64,000 bases of DNA, taken from positions 1 through 64,000 of the forward strand of contig NZ_MCAS01000056.1 of the NCBI RefSeq assembly GCF_003610895.1, read 5' to 3'. Positions 49,627 to 57,708 of this stretch are shown in pieces (positions within the stretch are counted from its first letter, which is position 1; each line of letters opens with the position of its first letter). Below the pieces are notes generated by a model that saw only the letters and a program-made list of their open reading frames with translations, made no database searches and was not told where the DNA came from. A program made the position numbers and the translations under genes. The stretch comes from Paraburkholderia fungorum. Its GTDB lineage: Bacteria > Pseudomonadota > Gammaproteobacteria > Burkholderiales > Burkholderiaceae.

Positions 49627-50038
49627 ACCGGCCAGCCTACGCGCGGCACTCGTCGCGGCTATTCCTTCTCTCAAAGTCAATCCCGACGCGCTAACCGTCT
49701 TTATCGATCGCGGCTCGATCGCGGCCACTGGCGGCCGCTCGCTGTCATTCGAATACCGGTATGTGTGCAATGCGCTCCTGCTCGACTTCGCCGGCGAAGC
49801 GGACGACGTTTTTATCGCGCTTGTCGCCTGGGTTCGGGAGAACCAGCCTGATCTCGTGACGAACCCTGACGAGCGCGCGAACGGCATCACCTACGAGATC
49901 GACATTCTGAGCAATTCGACGGTCGATATCTCGATCAAGCTGACGCTGACAGAAAGTGTCGTCGTGTCTGTCGATGCGGACGGCAAGCGCACCGTGACGC
50001 ACGTCGATGACGCGGCCGAAGATTGGGTGGCCCCCTGA
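49619..50038 (+). CDS. R: Tail completion protein (P2 GpR family)
   Basis: A 139-residue protein: PASLRAALVAAIPSLKVNPD, FEYRYVCNALLLDFAGEADD and VFIALVAWVRENQPDLVTNP, typical of GpR. It works with S in forming and capping the tail end. It overlaps the spanin frame by 8 bases, and its stop overlaps the S start. Confidence 0.93.
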   Translation: MIKPASLRAALVAAIPSLKVNPDALTVFIDRGSIAATGGRSLSFEYRYVCNALLLDFAGEADDVFIALVAWVRENQPDLVTNPDERANGITYEIDILSNSTVDISIKLTLTESVVVSVDADGKRTVTHVDDAAEDWVAP

Positions 50039-50505
50039 TGGATGAATTGCAAGCCGTGGAGAGGTTCCTGGGCGGCCTGCTCGGCAAGCTCGAACCGGCC
50101 GCACGGCGGGCCGCGATGCGTGACATTGCGCGCGAGCTGCGCCGCAGCCAGCAGGCGCGCATCGCCTCGCAGAAGAACCCGGACGGCACCGCATACGACG
50201 CGCGCAAACCTCGCCGGAAACCGGACGGCAAACTACGCGACAAGCGCGGCCGCATCAAACGTGCCGCGATGTTTGCGAAGCTGCGCACCGCGCGCTATCT
50301 CAGGACGGAGGCAGATTCTAACGGGCTCGCGCTCGGCTTCGCCGGCCGCATCTCGCGCGTGGCGCGTGTTCACCAGTACGGCGAGACTGATCGCGTCGCA
50401 CCGCACGGCGTCGAATACAAATACCCAGCTCGTGTTCTGCTCGGCTTCACCCATGAAGAACGCGAGCTGATCCGCGATATGTTGCTGAAGCACATCGCAA
50501 AATAG
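50038..50505 (+). CDS. S: Tail completion protein (P2 GpS family)
   Basis: A 155-residue protein: MRDIARELRRSQQARIASQK, NPDGTAYDARKPRRKPDGKL and ARVHQYGETDRVAPHG, then YPARVLLGFTHEERELIRDM. The ATG at 50038 shares its A with the R stop codon; the TTG at 50023 lacks a site. A hairpin terminator directly follows the stop. Confidence 0.93.
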   Translation: MDELQAVERFLGGLLGKLEPAARRAAMRDIARELRRSQQARIASQKNPDGTAYDARKPRRKPDGKLRDKRGRIKRAAMFAKLRTARYLRTEADSNGLALGFAGRISRVARVHQYGETDRVAPHGVEYKYPARVLLGFTHEERELIRDMLLKHIAK

Positions 50506-50522
50506 CCCCTGTTTCAAGGGGC
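50505..50522 (+). terminator. Intrinsic-type terminator after gene S
   Basis: GCCCCT (50505-50510), loop GTTTCA, AGGGGC (50517-50522), then ATTTG. The stem is perfect at 6 bp with a short T-rich tail. It ends the O-to-S transcript just before the V promoter motif. Confidence 0.6.
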
Positions 50523-50525
50523 ATT

Positions 50526-50544
50526 TGTACCCAAACCCGTCACA
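50526..50544 (+). promoter_or_regulatory. Late-promoter activator site upstream of V (TGT-N13-ACA)
   Basis: TGTACCCAAACCCGTCACA shares TGTACCCA and the 13-base spacing with the site between P and O (43969), but is not palindromic. It lies 47 bases before the V start, immediately after the terminator. Probable Ogr/Delta site for the V-W-J-I-fibre transcript. Confidence 0.55.
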
Positions 50545-50590
50545 CACGGCATAGCTCGCATCGCGCGCGTGCGGCCGGCAACATGGCCGG

Positions 50591-51286
50591 ATGGACGCTA
50601 ACGAAATCCGCCGACTCATCATCAATCTGATCCGCAAGGGGTCAGTGATGAAAGTTGACCTCACCAGCAACCCGCCCACGTGCCGCGTGTCGGTCGGCAA
50701 TGCCGACGACCCGGACGGCGAAGGCCTACAAACGAACTGGCTGCCGTTTCTTTCGCTGCGCGCCGGTAAAACCCGCGAATGGAACCCGCCGACCGAAGGC
50801 GAACAGGTCATTCTCTTTTGCCCGATGGGTGACCCGGCGCAAGGCGTTGTTCTCTGCGGCCTGTCATCCGACGATTACCCGGCCCCTAGCGATAGTCCCG
50901 ACAAGCATTTGCGCGCCTATCCCGATGGCGCGATCGTGGAATACGACCATGCAGCTCACTCGCTCAAAGTCGAACTGCCGGCCGGCGCGACCGTGCTGAT
51001 CGTCGCACCCGGCGCAGTCAACGTGCAGACCAAGACCGCAACCGTGAAAGCCGACGCCGTGACGCTCGATGCCAAACAGACAACCGTCACAGGAAACATG
51101 CTTGTTAAAGGCGCGTTCGTTTTCGAAAGTGGCATGAGCGGTAAGGCCGGCGCAAATGGCGGCCCCGCTGCAATCATTGCCGGCACTGTCGCCGTGAGCG
51201 ATGACGTGATCGCCGGCGGCAAGAGCGGGGCGCATCACACGCACATGGAACAGGGCGACGGCAAGCCAGTGAGCGAACCGCTATGA
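50591..51286 (+). CDS. V: Baseplate spike assembly protein (P2 GpV family)
   Basis: A 231-residue spike: N-terminal OB-like part (VDLTSNPPTCRVSVGNADD, LRAGKTREWNPPTEGEQVIL), a beta-helical middle rich in VTLDAKQTTVTG repeats, and a C-terminal tip with HHTHMEQGDGKPVSEPL. The H-x-H near the tip is where P2 V binds iron. It punctures the outer membrane. It overlaps W by 4 bases. Confidence 0.94.
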   Translation: MDANEIRRLIINLIRKGSVMKVDLTSNPPTCRVSVGNADDPDGEGLQTNWLPFLSLRAGKTREWNPPTEGEQVILFCPMGDPAQGVVLCGLSSDDYPAPSDSPDKHLRAYPDGAIVEYDHAAHSLKVELPAGATVLIVAPGAVNVQTKTATVKADAVTLDAKQTTVTGNMLVKGAFVFESGMSGKAGANGGPAAIIAGTVAVSDDVIAGGKSGAHHTHMEQGDGKPVSEPL

Positions 51287-51642
51287 AAGGCATGAACGCC
51301 ACCACCGGCCGCGCAATCGCCGACCTCGATCACCTGTATCAGTCCGTGGGCAGGATCATCGGGACGCCGCTCGCCTCGTGCGTCAAGCGCCGCACGTTCG
51401 GCTCTGATCTTTTTTCCTACGTCGATGCAGCGAGCAACGGCGCGACCCGCACACGCCTCTATGCCGCGATCGCCACGGCCCTGATGTTGTGGGAACCACG
51501 TATCACGCTCACGCGCGTGCAGCTCGTGGCCGACGAATCGGAGATGGACGGCAAAGCGTTCATCGAGATCGAAGGCTTTACGACCGTATCCGGCGATGCG
51601 GTGCGAACGCGCGCGCCGTTCAACCTTGGGAATGTCGCATGA
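51283..51642 (+). CDS. W: Baseplate wedge protein (P2 GpW family, gp25-like)
   Basis: A 119-residue protein: LYQSVGRIIGTPLASCVKRR, TFGSDLFSYVDAASNGATRT and RLYAAIATALMLWEPRITLT, the gp25-like lysozyme-fold wedge pattern. ATGA overlaps on both sides link it to V and J. Confidence 0.94.
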   Translation: MKGMNATTGRAIADLDHLYQSVGRIIGTPLASCVKRRTFGSDLFSYVDAASNGATRTRLYAAIATALMLWEPRITLTRVQLVADESEMDGKAFIEIEGFTTVSGDAVRTRAPFNLGNVA

Positions 51643-52550
51643 CCACGTCAGCCCTGATCGACCTCGCGAGCCTGCCGATTCCTGACGCGCTCGAAATGCT
51701 CGACTTCGAAACGATCTATGCGACGCGAAAGGCCAGCATGATCGCGCTATGGCCGGCCGACGAGCAAGCCGAGATAGCCGCCACGCTGGCGCTTGAATCT
51801 GAACCACTCTCGAAGCTGCTGCAGGAAAACAGCTATCGCGAACTGGTCTGGCGCCAGCGCGTCAATGACGCGATCCGTGCGGTCATGCTTGCGTTTGCGA
51901 AAGGCAACGACCTCGACCAGCGCGCGGCACTCTTTGGCCTGAAACGCCTCGTTATCACACAGGCCGTTCCGGCGAACAACATCGCCGAAGTTGACGAAGA
52001 TGACGACGACTTGCGCGAACGCATCCAGCTCGCGCCGCAGGGGTTTAGCGTCGCCGGTCCGAGCGCTGCCTACGTGTCGAAGGCGCGCGCGGCTGATGCC
52101 CGCATTCTTGACGCCAGAAGCTCGCGCCCGGTTCCCGGCGACGTGCTGGTGACTGTCCTTTCGCGCGAAGGCGACGGCACGGCCGGCCGTGATCTGATCG
52201 ACATTGTCGAAGCTGCGTTGAGTGCGGAAGATCAACGCCCGCTTAATGACACGGTCACCGCGGCATCGGCCGAGATCATCCGTTACCGGATTCGTGCAAA
52301 GGGTTACACGCGCTCGGCCGTTGGCGCAGACGTTCTGATCGCGCAGGCCATCAAGAACACGCAGGCTTACGCCGTCACCGCTCACCGCATCGGTGTAGGT
52401 GTCGCTGAATCCGCCATCAAGGGCGTTTGCCAAGCTGCAGGCCTGTCGAAAACGGAGCTGCTTGAACCGGCCGGCGACCTCGATATCGGCCCCACGCAGG
52501 CCTCGTACTGCGAAGGCGTTGAGATCGTATGGGGTGGCGTCTATGAATAG
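51639..52550 (+). CDS. J: Baseplate assembly protein (P2 GpJ family)
   Basis: A 303-residue wedge protein (P2 J is 302). Segments: IDLASLPIPDALEMLDFETI, ALESEPLSKLLQENSYRELV, VMLAFAKGNDLDQRAALFGL, ERIQLAPQGFSVAGPSAAYV and GDVLVTVLSREGDGT. The ATG at 51639 overlaps W; a longer frame from 51489 runs antisense to nothing but lacks a site. It is part of the baseplate ring with W and I. Confidence 0.95.
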   Translation: MTTSALIDLASLPIPDALEMLDFETIYATRKASMIALWPADEQAEIAATLALESEPLSKLLQENSYRELVWRQRVNDAIRAVMLAFAKGNDLDQRAALFGLKRLVITQAVPANNIAEVDEDDDDLRERIQLAPQGFSVAGPSAAYVSKARAADARILDARSSRPVPGDVLVTVLSREGDGTAGRDLIDIVEAALSAEDQRPLNDTVTAASAEIIRYRIRAKGYTRSAVGADVLIAQAIKNTQAYAVTAHRIGVGVAESAIKGVCQAAGLSKTELLEPAGDLDIGPTQASYCEGVEIVWGGVYE

Positions 52551-53112
52551 GCTTCTGCCGCCCAATGCGACCACGCTGGAAAAGCGCACCGCGACCGCGC
52601 TGGCTGTCGTCGACGAAATGCCGATCCCGATCCGTGATTACTGGAACCCGGACAAATGTCCGTCTGAGCTGCTGCCGTATCTGGCGGCAGAGGTTTCCGT
52701 GGATGGCTGGGAGCTGGCCGAGTCCGACGACGCACGCCGCGCACTTATCAAGGCCGCGATCGCGCTGCACCAGAAGCGCGGCACGCCCTGGGCGATCCGT
52801 GAAGTTATCCGCCGGCTTGGCTTTGGCGAAGTGGAGTTGATCGAAGGGCGCAACGTGCGCCGGCGCGACGGCACGGCTACCTATAACGGCGATTGGGCTC
52901 ACGGCCGCGAAAACGGTCAATGGGCGCAATACATCGTGCGACTCGGGCGACCTATCACCCGTGACCAGGCGGAGAACCTGAAAGCCGTTCTCGAACGATA
53001 CGCGCCGCAGCGTTCGGAACTTTACAAGCTCGATTACACGGCCTCACCGCTTCGTCACAACGGCGTCGGCCGATACGACGGCCAATACAACAGAGGGAGT
53101 ATTACCGCATGA
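52543..53112 (+). CDS. I: Tail protein I (P2 GpI family, baseplate)
   Basis: A 189-residue protein: LLPPNATTLEKRTATALAVV, IPIRDYWNPDKCPSELLPYL, AAEVSVDGWELAESDDARRA and IALHQKRGTPWAIREVIRRL. It overlaps J by 8 bases and the fibre gene by 4. It links the baseplate to the tail fibres. Confidence 0.94.
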   Translation: MNRLLPPNATTLEKRTATALAVVDEMPIPIRDYWNPDKCPSELLPYLAAEVSVDGWELAESDDARRALIKAAIALHQKRGTPWAIREVIRRLGFGEVELIEGRNVRRRDGTATYNGDWAHGRENGQWAQYIVRLGRPITRDQAENLKAVLERYAPQRSELYKLDYTASPLRHNGVGRYDGQYNRGSITA

Positions 53113-54767
53113 CTGACCTGGCTGAAAAAGACCTGTGGGAACCCGGTATCCGGCAATTCGAAACCTCGGATTCCGTCATGGGCGGCCCCGATGGGGTTGA
53201 CAACATCCCGCCGCGCCAGCTCGCGAACCGCACCGTATATCTGCGCAACCGTATCGCCGAAATCCTCGGCGTGTCGAAAACCTATGTACTCGCCGGCGGA
53301 ACCGCGAATGCGATCACCGCGTCTTACACGCCCGCCGTGCCGGAAGTGGTTGACGGTCAGGTGTTCCGGGGCCGCGTGCAGACGGCAAACAAGGGTGCGA
53401 CGACATTCACGCCGAACCCGGCCAAGGACGGCATCGCGCCGTCGCCTGTGTACGGACTCGACGGGCAACCGCTTTCAGGCGGCGAAATCGTTGGCAAGTT
53501 CGCGCTTGAATACGATTCGACGCTCAACGATGGCAAGGGCGGATACGTGCTGACCGACAACCCGGGCGGCATTCGCAGGACGGTTGCGCCGGCGGCATCC
53601 GACAACAGCAACGCCGTGCCTAACACCTCGTGGATTCGCACGCTGATTTCGGGCGCGCTGTCGGTTACCGGCCTGTCTGCTTCCGGCAAGGTGGACGGCG
53701 CAAATTGTCCGAATCTGCTCCGTAACGGGTCGGCCGAGTTTGGCGCGTTGGGATGGACAATGGCCGCCGGCCTGTCGGCGCTGACCGACACGGCCGGCGC
53801 AACTGGCACCTACTTCGGCAATCCTGCTGCGCTCGTGGCTGTCACGCAGAGTCAGAACAGCGAACAGGTTCCGGTTAGCCCTAACGTGGCGCTGTCGCTT
53901 GCCTACGATGTGAACACTTCTGGCGTGAATGCCGGCACCGTTCAACTGGTTCTTAACGCATACAACAGCAGTAACGAACTGCTTTCTGCCGTCAAGTCGC
54001 TCACCATCGCAAATGGCACGGCCAGCGCGCGCTACTCAATCACCGGCACCACGCCGGCCAAAACCGCATATGTGAAGGCCTGTTTCGTCCTGACAGGCGT
54101 TTCCGCATCGGTAGGCGGCATCGCTTTCACGCGCGGAAAGCTTGAGCTGGGTTCTTCCTCGTCGCTGTATTCGAATGAAGCGGGCCTTGCATTTCTTCAG
54201 TTTCTTATCGGGAATTTCAAGGGGGCAATCAGCCTATCGACTTCGTCGACGATCCCGGCGAATCAGGTCGGATACGAATTTCAGACTTCGGTGGGCGGCA
54301 TCACCTCGACACTGCCGCATCCGAGTACGGTGTCGGCCGGCAGCTTGCTCCCGATGTACAACAACTCGACCGGCACGCAGACGCTTTCCGTGCCCGGCGG
54401 GAATTTCAATTCCGCATTCGGGTCCGGCACATCGGTGATTGTTCTGCCGCCAAACGCGTGCGTGATTCTCGTCTCTGACAACACATCGTGGAACGGCATC
54501 GGTGGCGCCGGCGCGGTCGGCTCGGCGGTAAAGCCGACCAATACTGCTGGCGTTGGGCAATGGACCAGCCTTCTGATTTCGGCCGGCACGAATGGCGCGA
54601 TGTCGTTACCGCCTGGTGGCACCTGGGCCTATTTCTACTTCAACCAGACAACCGCACAGAGCGGCGTCGGCATCGCGGCCGGCGGTACGGTTCTGCTCAC
54701 AGGCGCGGCTGCCGGCGGCCCTGGCATTTCCCAGGCGTCTGGCTTCTGCTGGAGGATCGCACAATGA
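53109..54767 (+). CDS. Tail fibre protein (GpH-position)
   Basis: A 552-residue fibre. The N-terminal part (about 1-110: DLWEPGIRQFETSDSVMGGP, QLANRTVYLRNRIAEILGVS, SYTPAVPEVVDGQVFRGRVQ) attaches to the baseplate and is shared with Burkholderia P2-like phages. The middle is a Ser/Thr/Ala-rich beta domain like a carbohydrate-binding jelly roll (NLLRNGSAEFGALGWTMAAG; AFTRGKLELGSSSS). The C-terminus ends ISQASGFCWRIAQ. It determines host range. Residues 340-552 look unrelated to P2 H and may have been exchanged. Confidence 0.88.
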   Translation: MTDLAEKDLWEPGIRQFETSDSVMGGPDGVDNIPPRQLANRTVYLRNRIAEILGVSKTYVLAGGTANAITASYTPAVPEVVDGQVFRGRVQTANKGATTFTPNPAKDGIAPSPVYGLDGQPLSGGEIVGKFALEYDSTLNDGKGGYVLTDNPGGIRRTVAPAASDNSNAVPNTSWIRTLISGALSVTGLSASGKVDGANCPNLLRNGSAEFGALGWTMAAGLSALTDTAGATGTYFGNPAALVAVTQSQNSEQVPVSPNVALSLAYDVNTSGVNAGTVQLVLNAYNSSNELLSAVKSLTIANGTASARYSITGTTPAKTAYVKACFVLTGVSASVGGIAFTRGKLELGSSSSLYSNEAGLAFLQFLIGNFKGAISLSTSSTIPANQVGYEFQTSVGGITSTLPHPSTVSAGSLLPMYNNSTGTQTLSVPGGNFNSAFGSGTSVIVLPPNACVILVSDNTSWNGIGGAGAVGSAVKPTNTAGVGQWTSLLISAGTNGAMSLPPGGTWAYFYFNQTTAQSGVGIAAGGTVLLTGAAAGGPGISQASGFCWRIAQ

Positions 54768-55348
54768 ATATCACTTTCGCACAGATGGGCTTTCTGCCCA
54801 ACGTCACGGAGTCGTCGGCGACACCGAACGCTGATGGCTACGTGGGGACTTTTGGCGGCTACCCGTACCACATTCACCCCACGGAGACGCCCGACTCTTT
54901 CGCGGCGCTTGTGTCCGCCATCAAGGATGGTTCCGCGATTGTTGCGAAGTACCTGCCACCGGCAGCGCCTTCTCTTGAGAAAGTGAAAGCCGATCGCGTC
55001 GCAGAACTGGCGGCCGTATGTCAGGCGCAGATTGTTGGCGGCTTCGCGTCGTCGGCGCTGGCCATCGAGACCGCATACCCCTCGCTAGGTACTGACCAGC
55101 TCAACCTTCAAAGCGCCGTGCAGGCCGCAGCGTGGAACGCAGGCGAAGCCGGATGGACGACGCCGCTATGGTGCGCACAGGGCGGCACGTGGGCATTCGC
55201 CGAACACACGGCCGCACAGGTGCAGGCCGTGAACGTGGATTGGGTTGCATACCGGCGCGCAGCACAGCAGAAGTATGCGGACCTGATCCGGCTGGTCAAC
55301 GAAGCGGCCACGGTTGAAGCCGTGAACGCGATCTTTGCGGCGACCTGA
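54764..55348 (+). CDS. Tail fibre assembly-type protein (DUF4376-like)
   Basis: A 194-residue protein. The N-terminal 60 residues (MNITFAQMGFLPNVTESSAT, YPYHIHPTETPDSFAALVSA) are followed by a DUF4376-like helical domain (VKADRVAELAAVCQAQIVGG, YPSLGTDQLNLQSAVQAAAW). It stands where P2 has the fibre-assembly gene G. ATGA overlap with the fibre gene and GGAGG 8 bases before the ATG. Probably a chaperone or a fibre-tip partner. Confidence 0.8.
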   Translation: MNITFAQMGFLPNVTESSATPNADGYVGTFGGYPYHIHPTETPDSFAALVSAIKDGSAIVAKYLPPAAPSLEKVKADRVAELAAVCQAQIVGGFASSALAIETAYPSLGTDQLNLQSAVQAAAWNAGEAGWTTPLWCAQGGTWAFAEHTAAQVQAVNVDWVAYRRAAQQKYADLIRLVNEAATVEAVNAIFAAT

Positions 55349-55410
55349 TCGCGAAGCATCCACGCGCATTCGCCTTTCTCTCTCTGTTCTCACAACCTGG
55401 AGCATCAAAC

Positions 55411-56586
55411 ATGGCGCAGGACCAATATCACCACGGCGTAAGTGTCTACGAAATCAATCAGGGCTCGCGCCCGATCCGCACGGTCTCGACGGCAGTACTC
55501 GGCCTTGTCTGCACGGCCGAAGATGCCGACGCCGAAACCTTTCCCATGGACACGCCCGTGCTGCTGACGAATGTCGTTTCGGCACTCGGCAAGGCCGGCA
55601 CAAAAGGCACGCTTCGCAAGGCACTGACGGGTATCGGCGCGCAGACGAAGCCTTTCACGATCGTTGTGCGCGTTGCAGAAGGCAAGGACGCGGCCGAGAC
55701 GACCAGCAATGTGATCGGCACCGTCACGGCCGCCGGCAAGTACACCGGCATGAAAGCGCTACTCACGTCACAGGCGAAGTTCGGCATGAAGCCGCGCATC
55801 CTCGGCGCTCCGTTCCTCGACACGCAGGCCGTGACCACGGCACTCATTCCGATCGCGCAATCGCTCGGCGGCTTTATCTACTCGCAGGCAACCGGCTGCA
55901 AAACCAAGGAAGAAGCCACTACCTACCGCAAACAGTTCGCCGCGCGTGAGCTGATGATGATCTGGCCGAATTACCTCGCGTGGGACGACACGACCAGCTC
56001 GACGGTTGAAGTCCCGGCCGTGGCGTATGCGATGGGTCTGCGCGCGAAGATCGATAACGAAATTGGCTGGCACAAGACGCTGTCCAATGTCGCCGTCAAC
56101 GGCGTGACCGGTATCAGCGCCGATGTGTCGTGGGATCTGCAAGACCCGGCGACCGATGCGAACTACCTGAACGAACAGGAAGTGACGACGCTTATCAATC
56201 ACGATGGCTATCGCTTCTGGGGTTCGCGTACCTGCTCGGACGAACCGAAGTTCAAGTTTGAGAACTACACGCGCACCGCGCAGGTTCTCAAGGATTCGAT
56301 CGCACAGGCGCAAATGCCGGTCGTGGATGGCCCGCTGAATCCGTCACTGATGCGCGACATTATCGAAAGCATCAACGGCAAATTCCGCAGCCTGATTTCG
56401 CTCGGCTACCTGATCGGCGGCACGTCATGGTTTGACCCGGAGCCGAACACAACGGACGAACTGCAGGACGGTCACGCCTACGTCGATTACGACTACACGC
56501 CGGTTCCCCCGCTGGAAAACCTCACGTTGCGCCAGCGCATCACCGACCGCTATCTCGCCGATTTCGCCGCCCGCGTGAACGCGTAA
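55411..56586 (+). CDS. FI: Contractile tail sheath protein (P2 FI family)
   Basis: A 391-residue sheath protein (P2 FI is 396): YHHGVSVYEINQGSRPIRTV, TAVLGLVCTAEDADAETFPM, DTPVLLTNVVSALGKAGTKG, PRILGAPFLDTQAVTTALIP, and C-terminal PPLENLTLRQRITDRYLADF. It contracts to drive the tube through the envelope. AACCTGGAGC lies before the ATG. Confidence 0.96.
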   Translation: MAQDQYHHGVSVYEINQGSRPIRTVSTAVLGLVCTAEDADAETFPMDTPVLLTNVVSALGKAGTKGTLRKALTGIGAQTKPFTIVVRVAEGKDAAETTSNVIGTVTAAGKYTGMKALLTSQAKFGMKPRILGAPFLDTQAVTTALIPIAQSLGGFIYSQATGCKTKEEATTYRKQFAARELMMIWPNYLAWDDTTSSTVEVPAVAYAMGLRAKIDNEIGWHKTLSNVAVNGVTGISADVSWDLQDPATDANYLNEQEVTTLINHDGYRFWGSRTCSDEPKFKFENYTRTAQVLKDSIAQAQMPVVDGPLNPSLMRDIIESINGKFRSLISLGYLIGGTSWFDPEPNTTDELQDGHAYVDYDYTPVPPLENLTLRQRITDRYLADFAARVNA

Positions 56587-56614
56587 GCACCGGCACAACC
56601 AGGAGAAAACAAAC

Positions 56615-57124
56615 ATGGGTATGCCTCGCAAACTCAAGGGCTTCAATCTGTTCCAGAACGGCAACAACTTTCGCGGGCAGGTAGCCGAAGTGACCTTGCC
56701 CAAGCTCACGCGAAAAATGGAGGATTACCAGGGCGGCGGCATGAGCGGCCCGATCAAGGTTGATTTCGGCCAGGAAGGTATCCAGATGGAGTGGACATGC
56801 GGCGGCATCATGGCCGACGTGCTGAAACAGTACGGCATCACCACACACGACGGCGTGCAGCTGCGTTTCGCCGGCGGCTACCAGTCCGAAGATTCCAGCA
56901 CTTACGACTCGGTCGAAGTAGTCGTTAAGGGGCGTCACATGGAGATCGATCCCGGCACCGCCAAAGCGAAGGATGACACCGCGTTCAAGGTGACGACCGT
57001 CGCGAGCTATTACAAGCTGTCCATCAATGGTGAGGACATTATCGAAATCGACTTTGTCAACATGATCGAAAAGATCAACGGCACCGATCTGCTGGCCGCA
57101 TTGCGTACCGCGATCGGCCTGTAA
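56615..57124 (+). CDS. FII: Tail tube protein (P2 FII family)
   Basis: A 169-residue tube protein (P2 FII is 172): MPRKLKGFNLFQNGNNFRGQ, VAEVTLPKLTRKMEDYQGGG, MSGPIKVDFGQEGIQMEWTC and VVKGRHMEIDPGTAKAKDDT. It follows FI with AGGAGAA before the ATG. Confidence 0.96.
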   Translation: MGMPRKLKGFNLFQNGNNFRGQVAEVTLPKLTRKMEDYQGGGMSGPIKVDFGQEGIQMEWTCGGIMADVLKQYGITTHDGVQLRFAGGYQSEDSSTYDSVEVVVKGRHMEIDPGTAKAKDDTAFKVTTVASYYKLSINGEDIIEIDFVNMIEKINGTDLLAALRTAIGL

Positions 57125-57203
57125 CCCGGCCACCATCCCTTGCCGGCCTGCCTGATTGATCGGGCAGGCCTCACCACCATCACTCACTACAGAAGACCCG
57201 ACC

Positions 57204-57584
57204 ATGAGCAAAGCCAACACGACTCTGACCGCAAACAACATCACGCAAGCCGACGACCTCGCGGCCGCCGGCGTCACCGAAGTGCAGGAAGACCCGAACA
57301 GCTACACCCTCGACGAGCCGATCGTTCGCGGCAGTCAGACCATCACGAAAGTGACGTTGCGCCGGCCGAAGTCGGGCGAGCTGCGCGGCGTGACACTGTC
57401 GGACCTCGTCAATCTCGACGTTGCGGCGCTCTCGCGCGTGCTGCCGCGTATCAGCTCGCCGACGCTCACCGAACAGGACGTGGCAAACCTTGACCCGGCT
57501 GATCTGGTGCAACTGGGGGGCATCTTTTCCGGTTTTTTAATGACGAAGGCAATCGCCTCGAAAGTGGCATCCCTGACCGCGTAG
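57204..57584 (+). CDS. E: Tail assembly protein E (tape-measure chaperone, first frame)
   Basis: A 126-residue protein: YTLDEPIVRGSQTITKVTLR, RPKSGELRGVTLSDLVNLDV and LSRVLPRISSPTLTEQDVAN, then LDPADLVQLGGIFSGFLM. The ATG at 57204 is chosen over an upstream start at 57156. It carries the slippery T-TTT-TTA 48 bases before its stop. A -1 slip there fuses it to E', as described for P2. Confidence 0.92.
   Translation: MSKANTTLTANNITQADDLAAAGVTEVQEDPNSYTLDEPIVRGSQTITKVTLRRPKSGELRGVTLSDLVNLDVAALSRVLPRISSPTLTEQDVANLDPADLVQLGGIFSGFLMTKAIASKVASLTA
57533..57539 (+). promoter_or_regulatory. Programmed -1 frameshift site T-TTT-TTA
   Basis: In the E frame the codons are GGT TTT TTA. After a -1 slip the frame AAT GAC GAA ... 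is open without stops through 18 codons and enters the E' frame at its ATG (57593). P2 uses T-TTT-TTG at the same place. The slip product would cover 57204-57706. Confidence 0.75.
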
Positions 57585-57592
57585 AAGACCCG

Positions 57593-57706
57593 ATGGCCGA
57601 TATCGCCACGGTATTCGGCTGGATGCCGGCGGCGATGGATGAGTTTCACCTCGACGAGTTAATGGAGTGGCGCGAACGTGCGCGCCAACGAAGCGGAAGC
57701 GAATAA
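57593..57706 (+). CDS. E': Tail protein E' (second frame, made by -1 frameshift from E)
   Basis: 37 residues from the ATG: MADIATVFGWMPAAMDEFHL, then DELMEWRERARQRSGSE. The DLA/IATVF-W pattern and the helix LDELMEWRERARQRS are typical of E' (GpE+E') proteins. It is read mainly as the C-terminal part of the E-E' fusion; the open frame starts at 57539. It ends 2 bases before the tape-measure ATG. Confidence 0.8.
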   Translation: MADIATVFGWMPAAMDEFHLDELMEWRERARQRSGSE

Positions 57707-57708
57707 CG

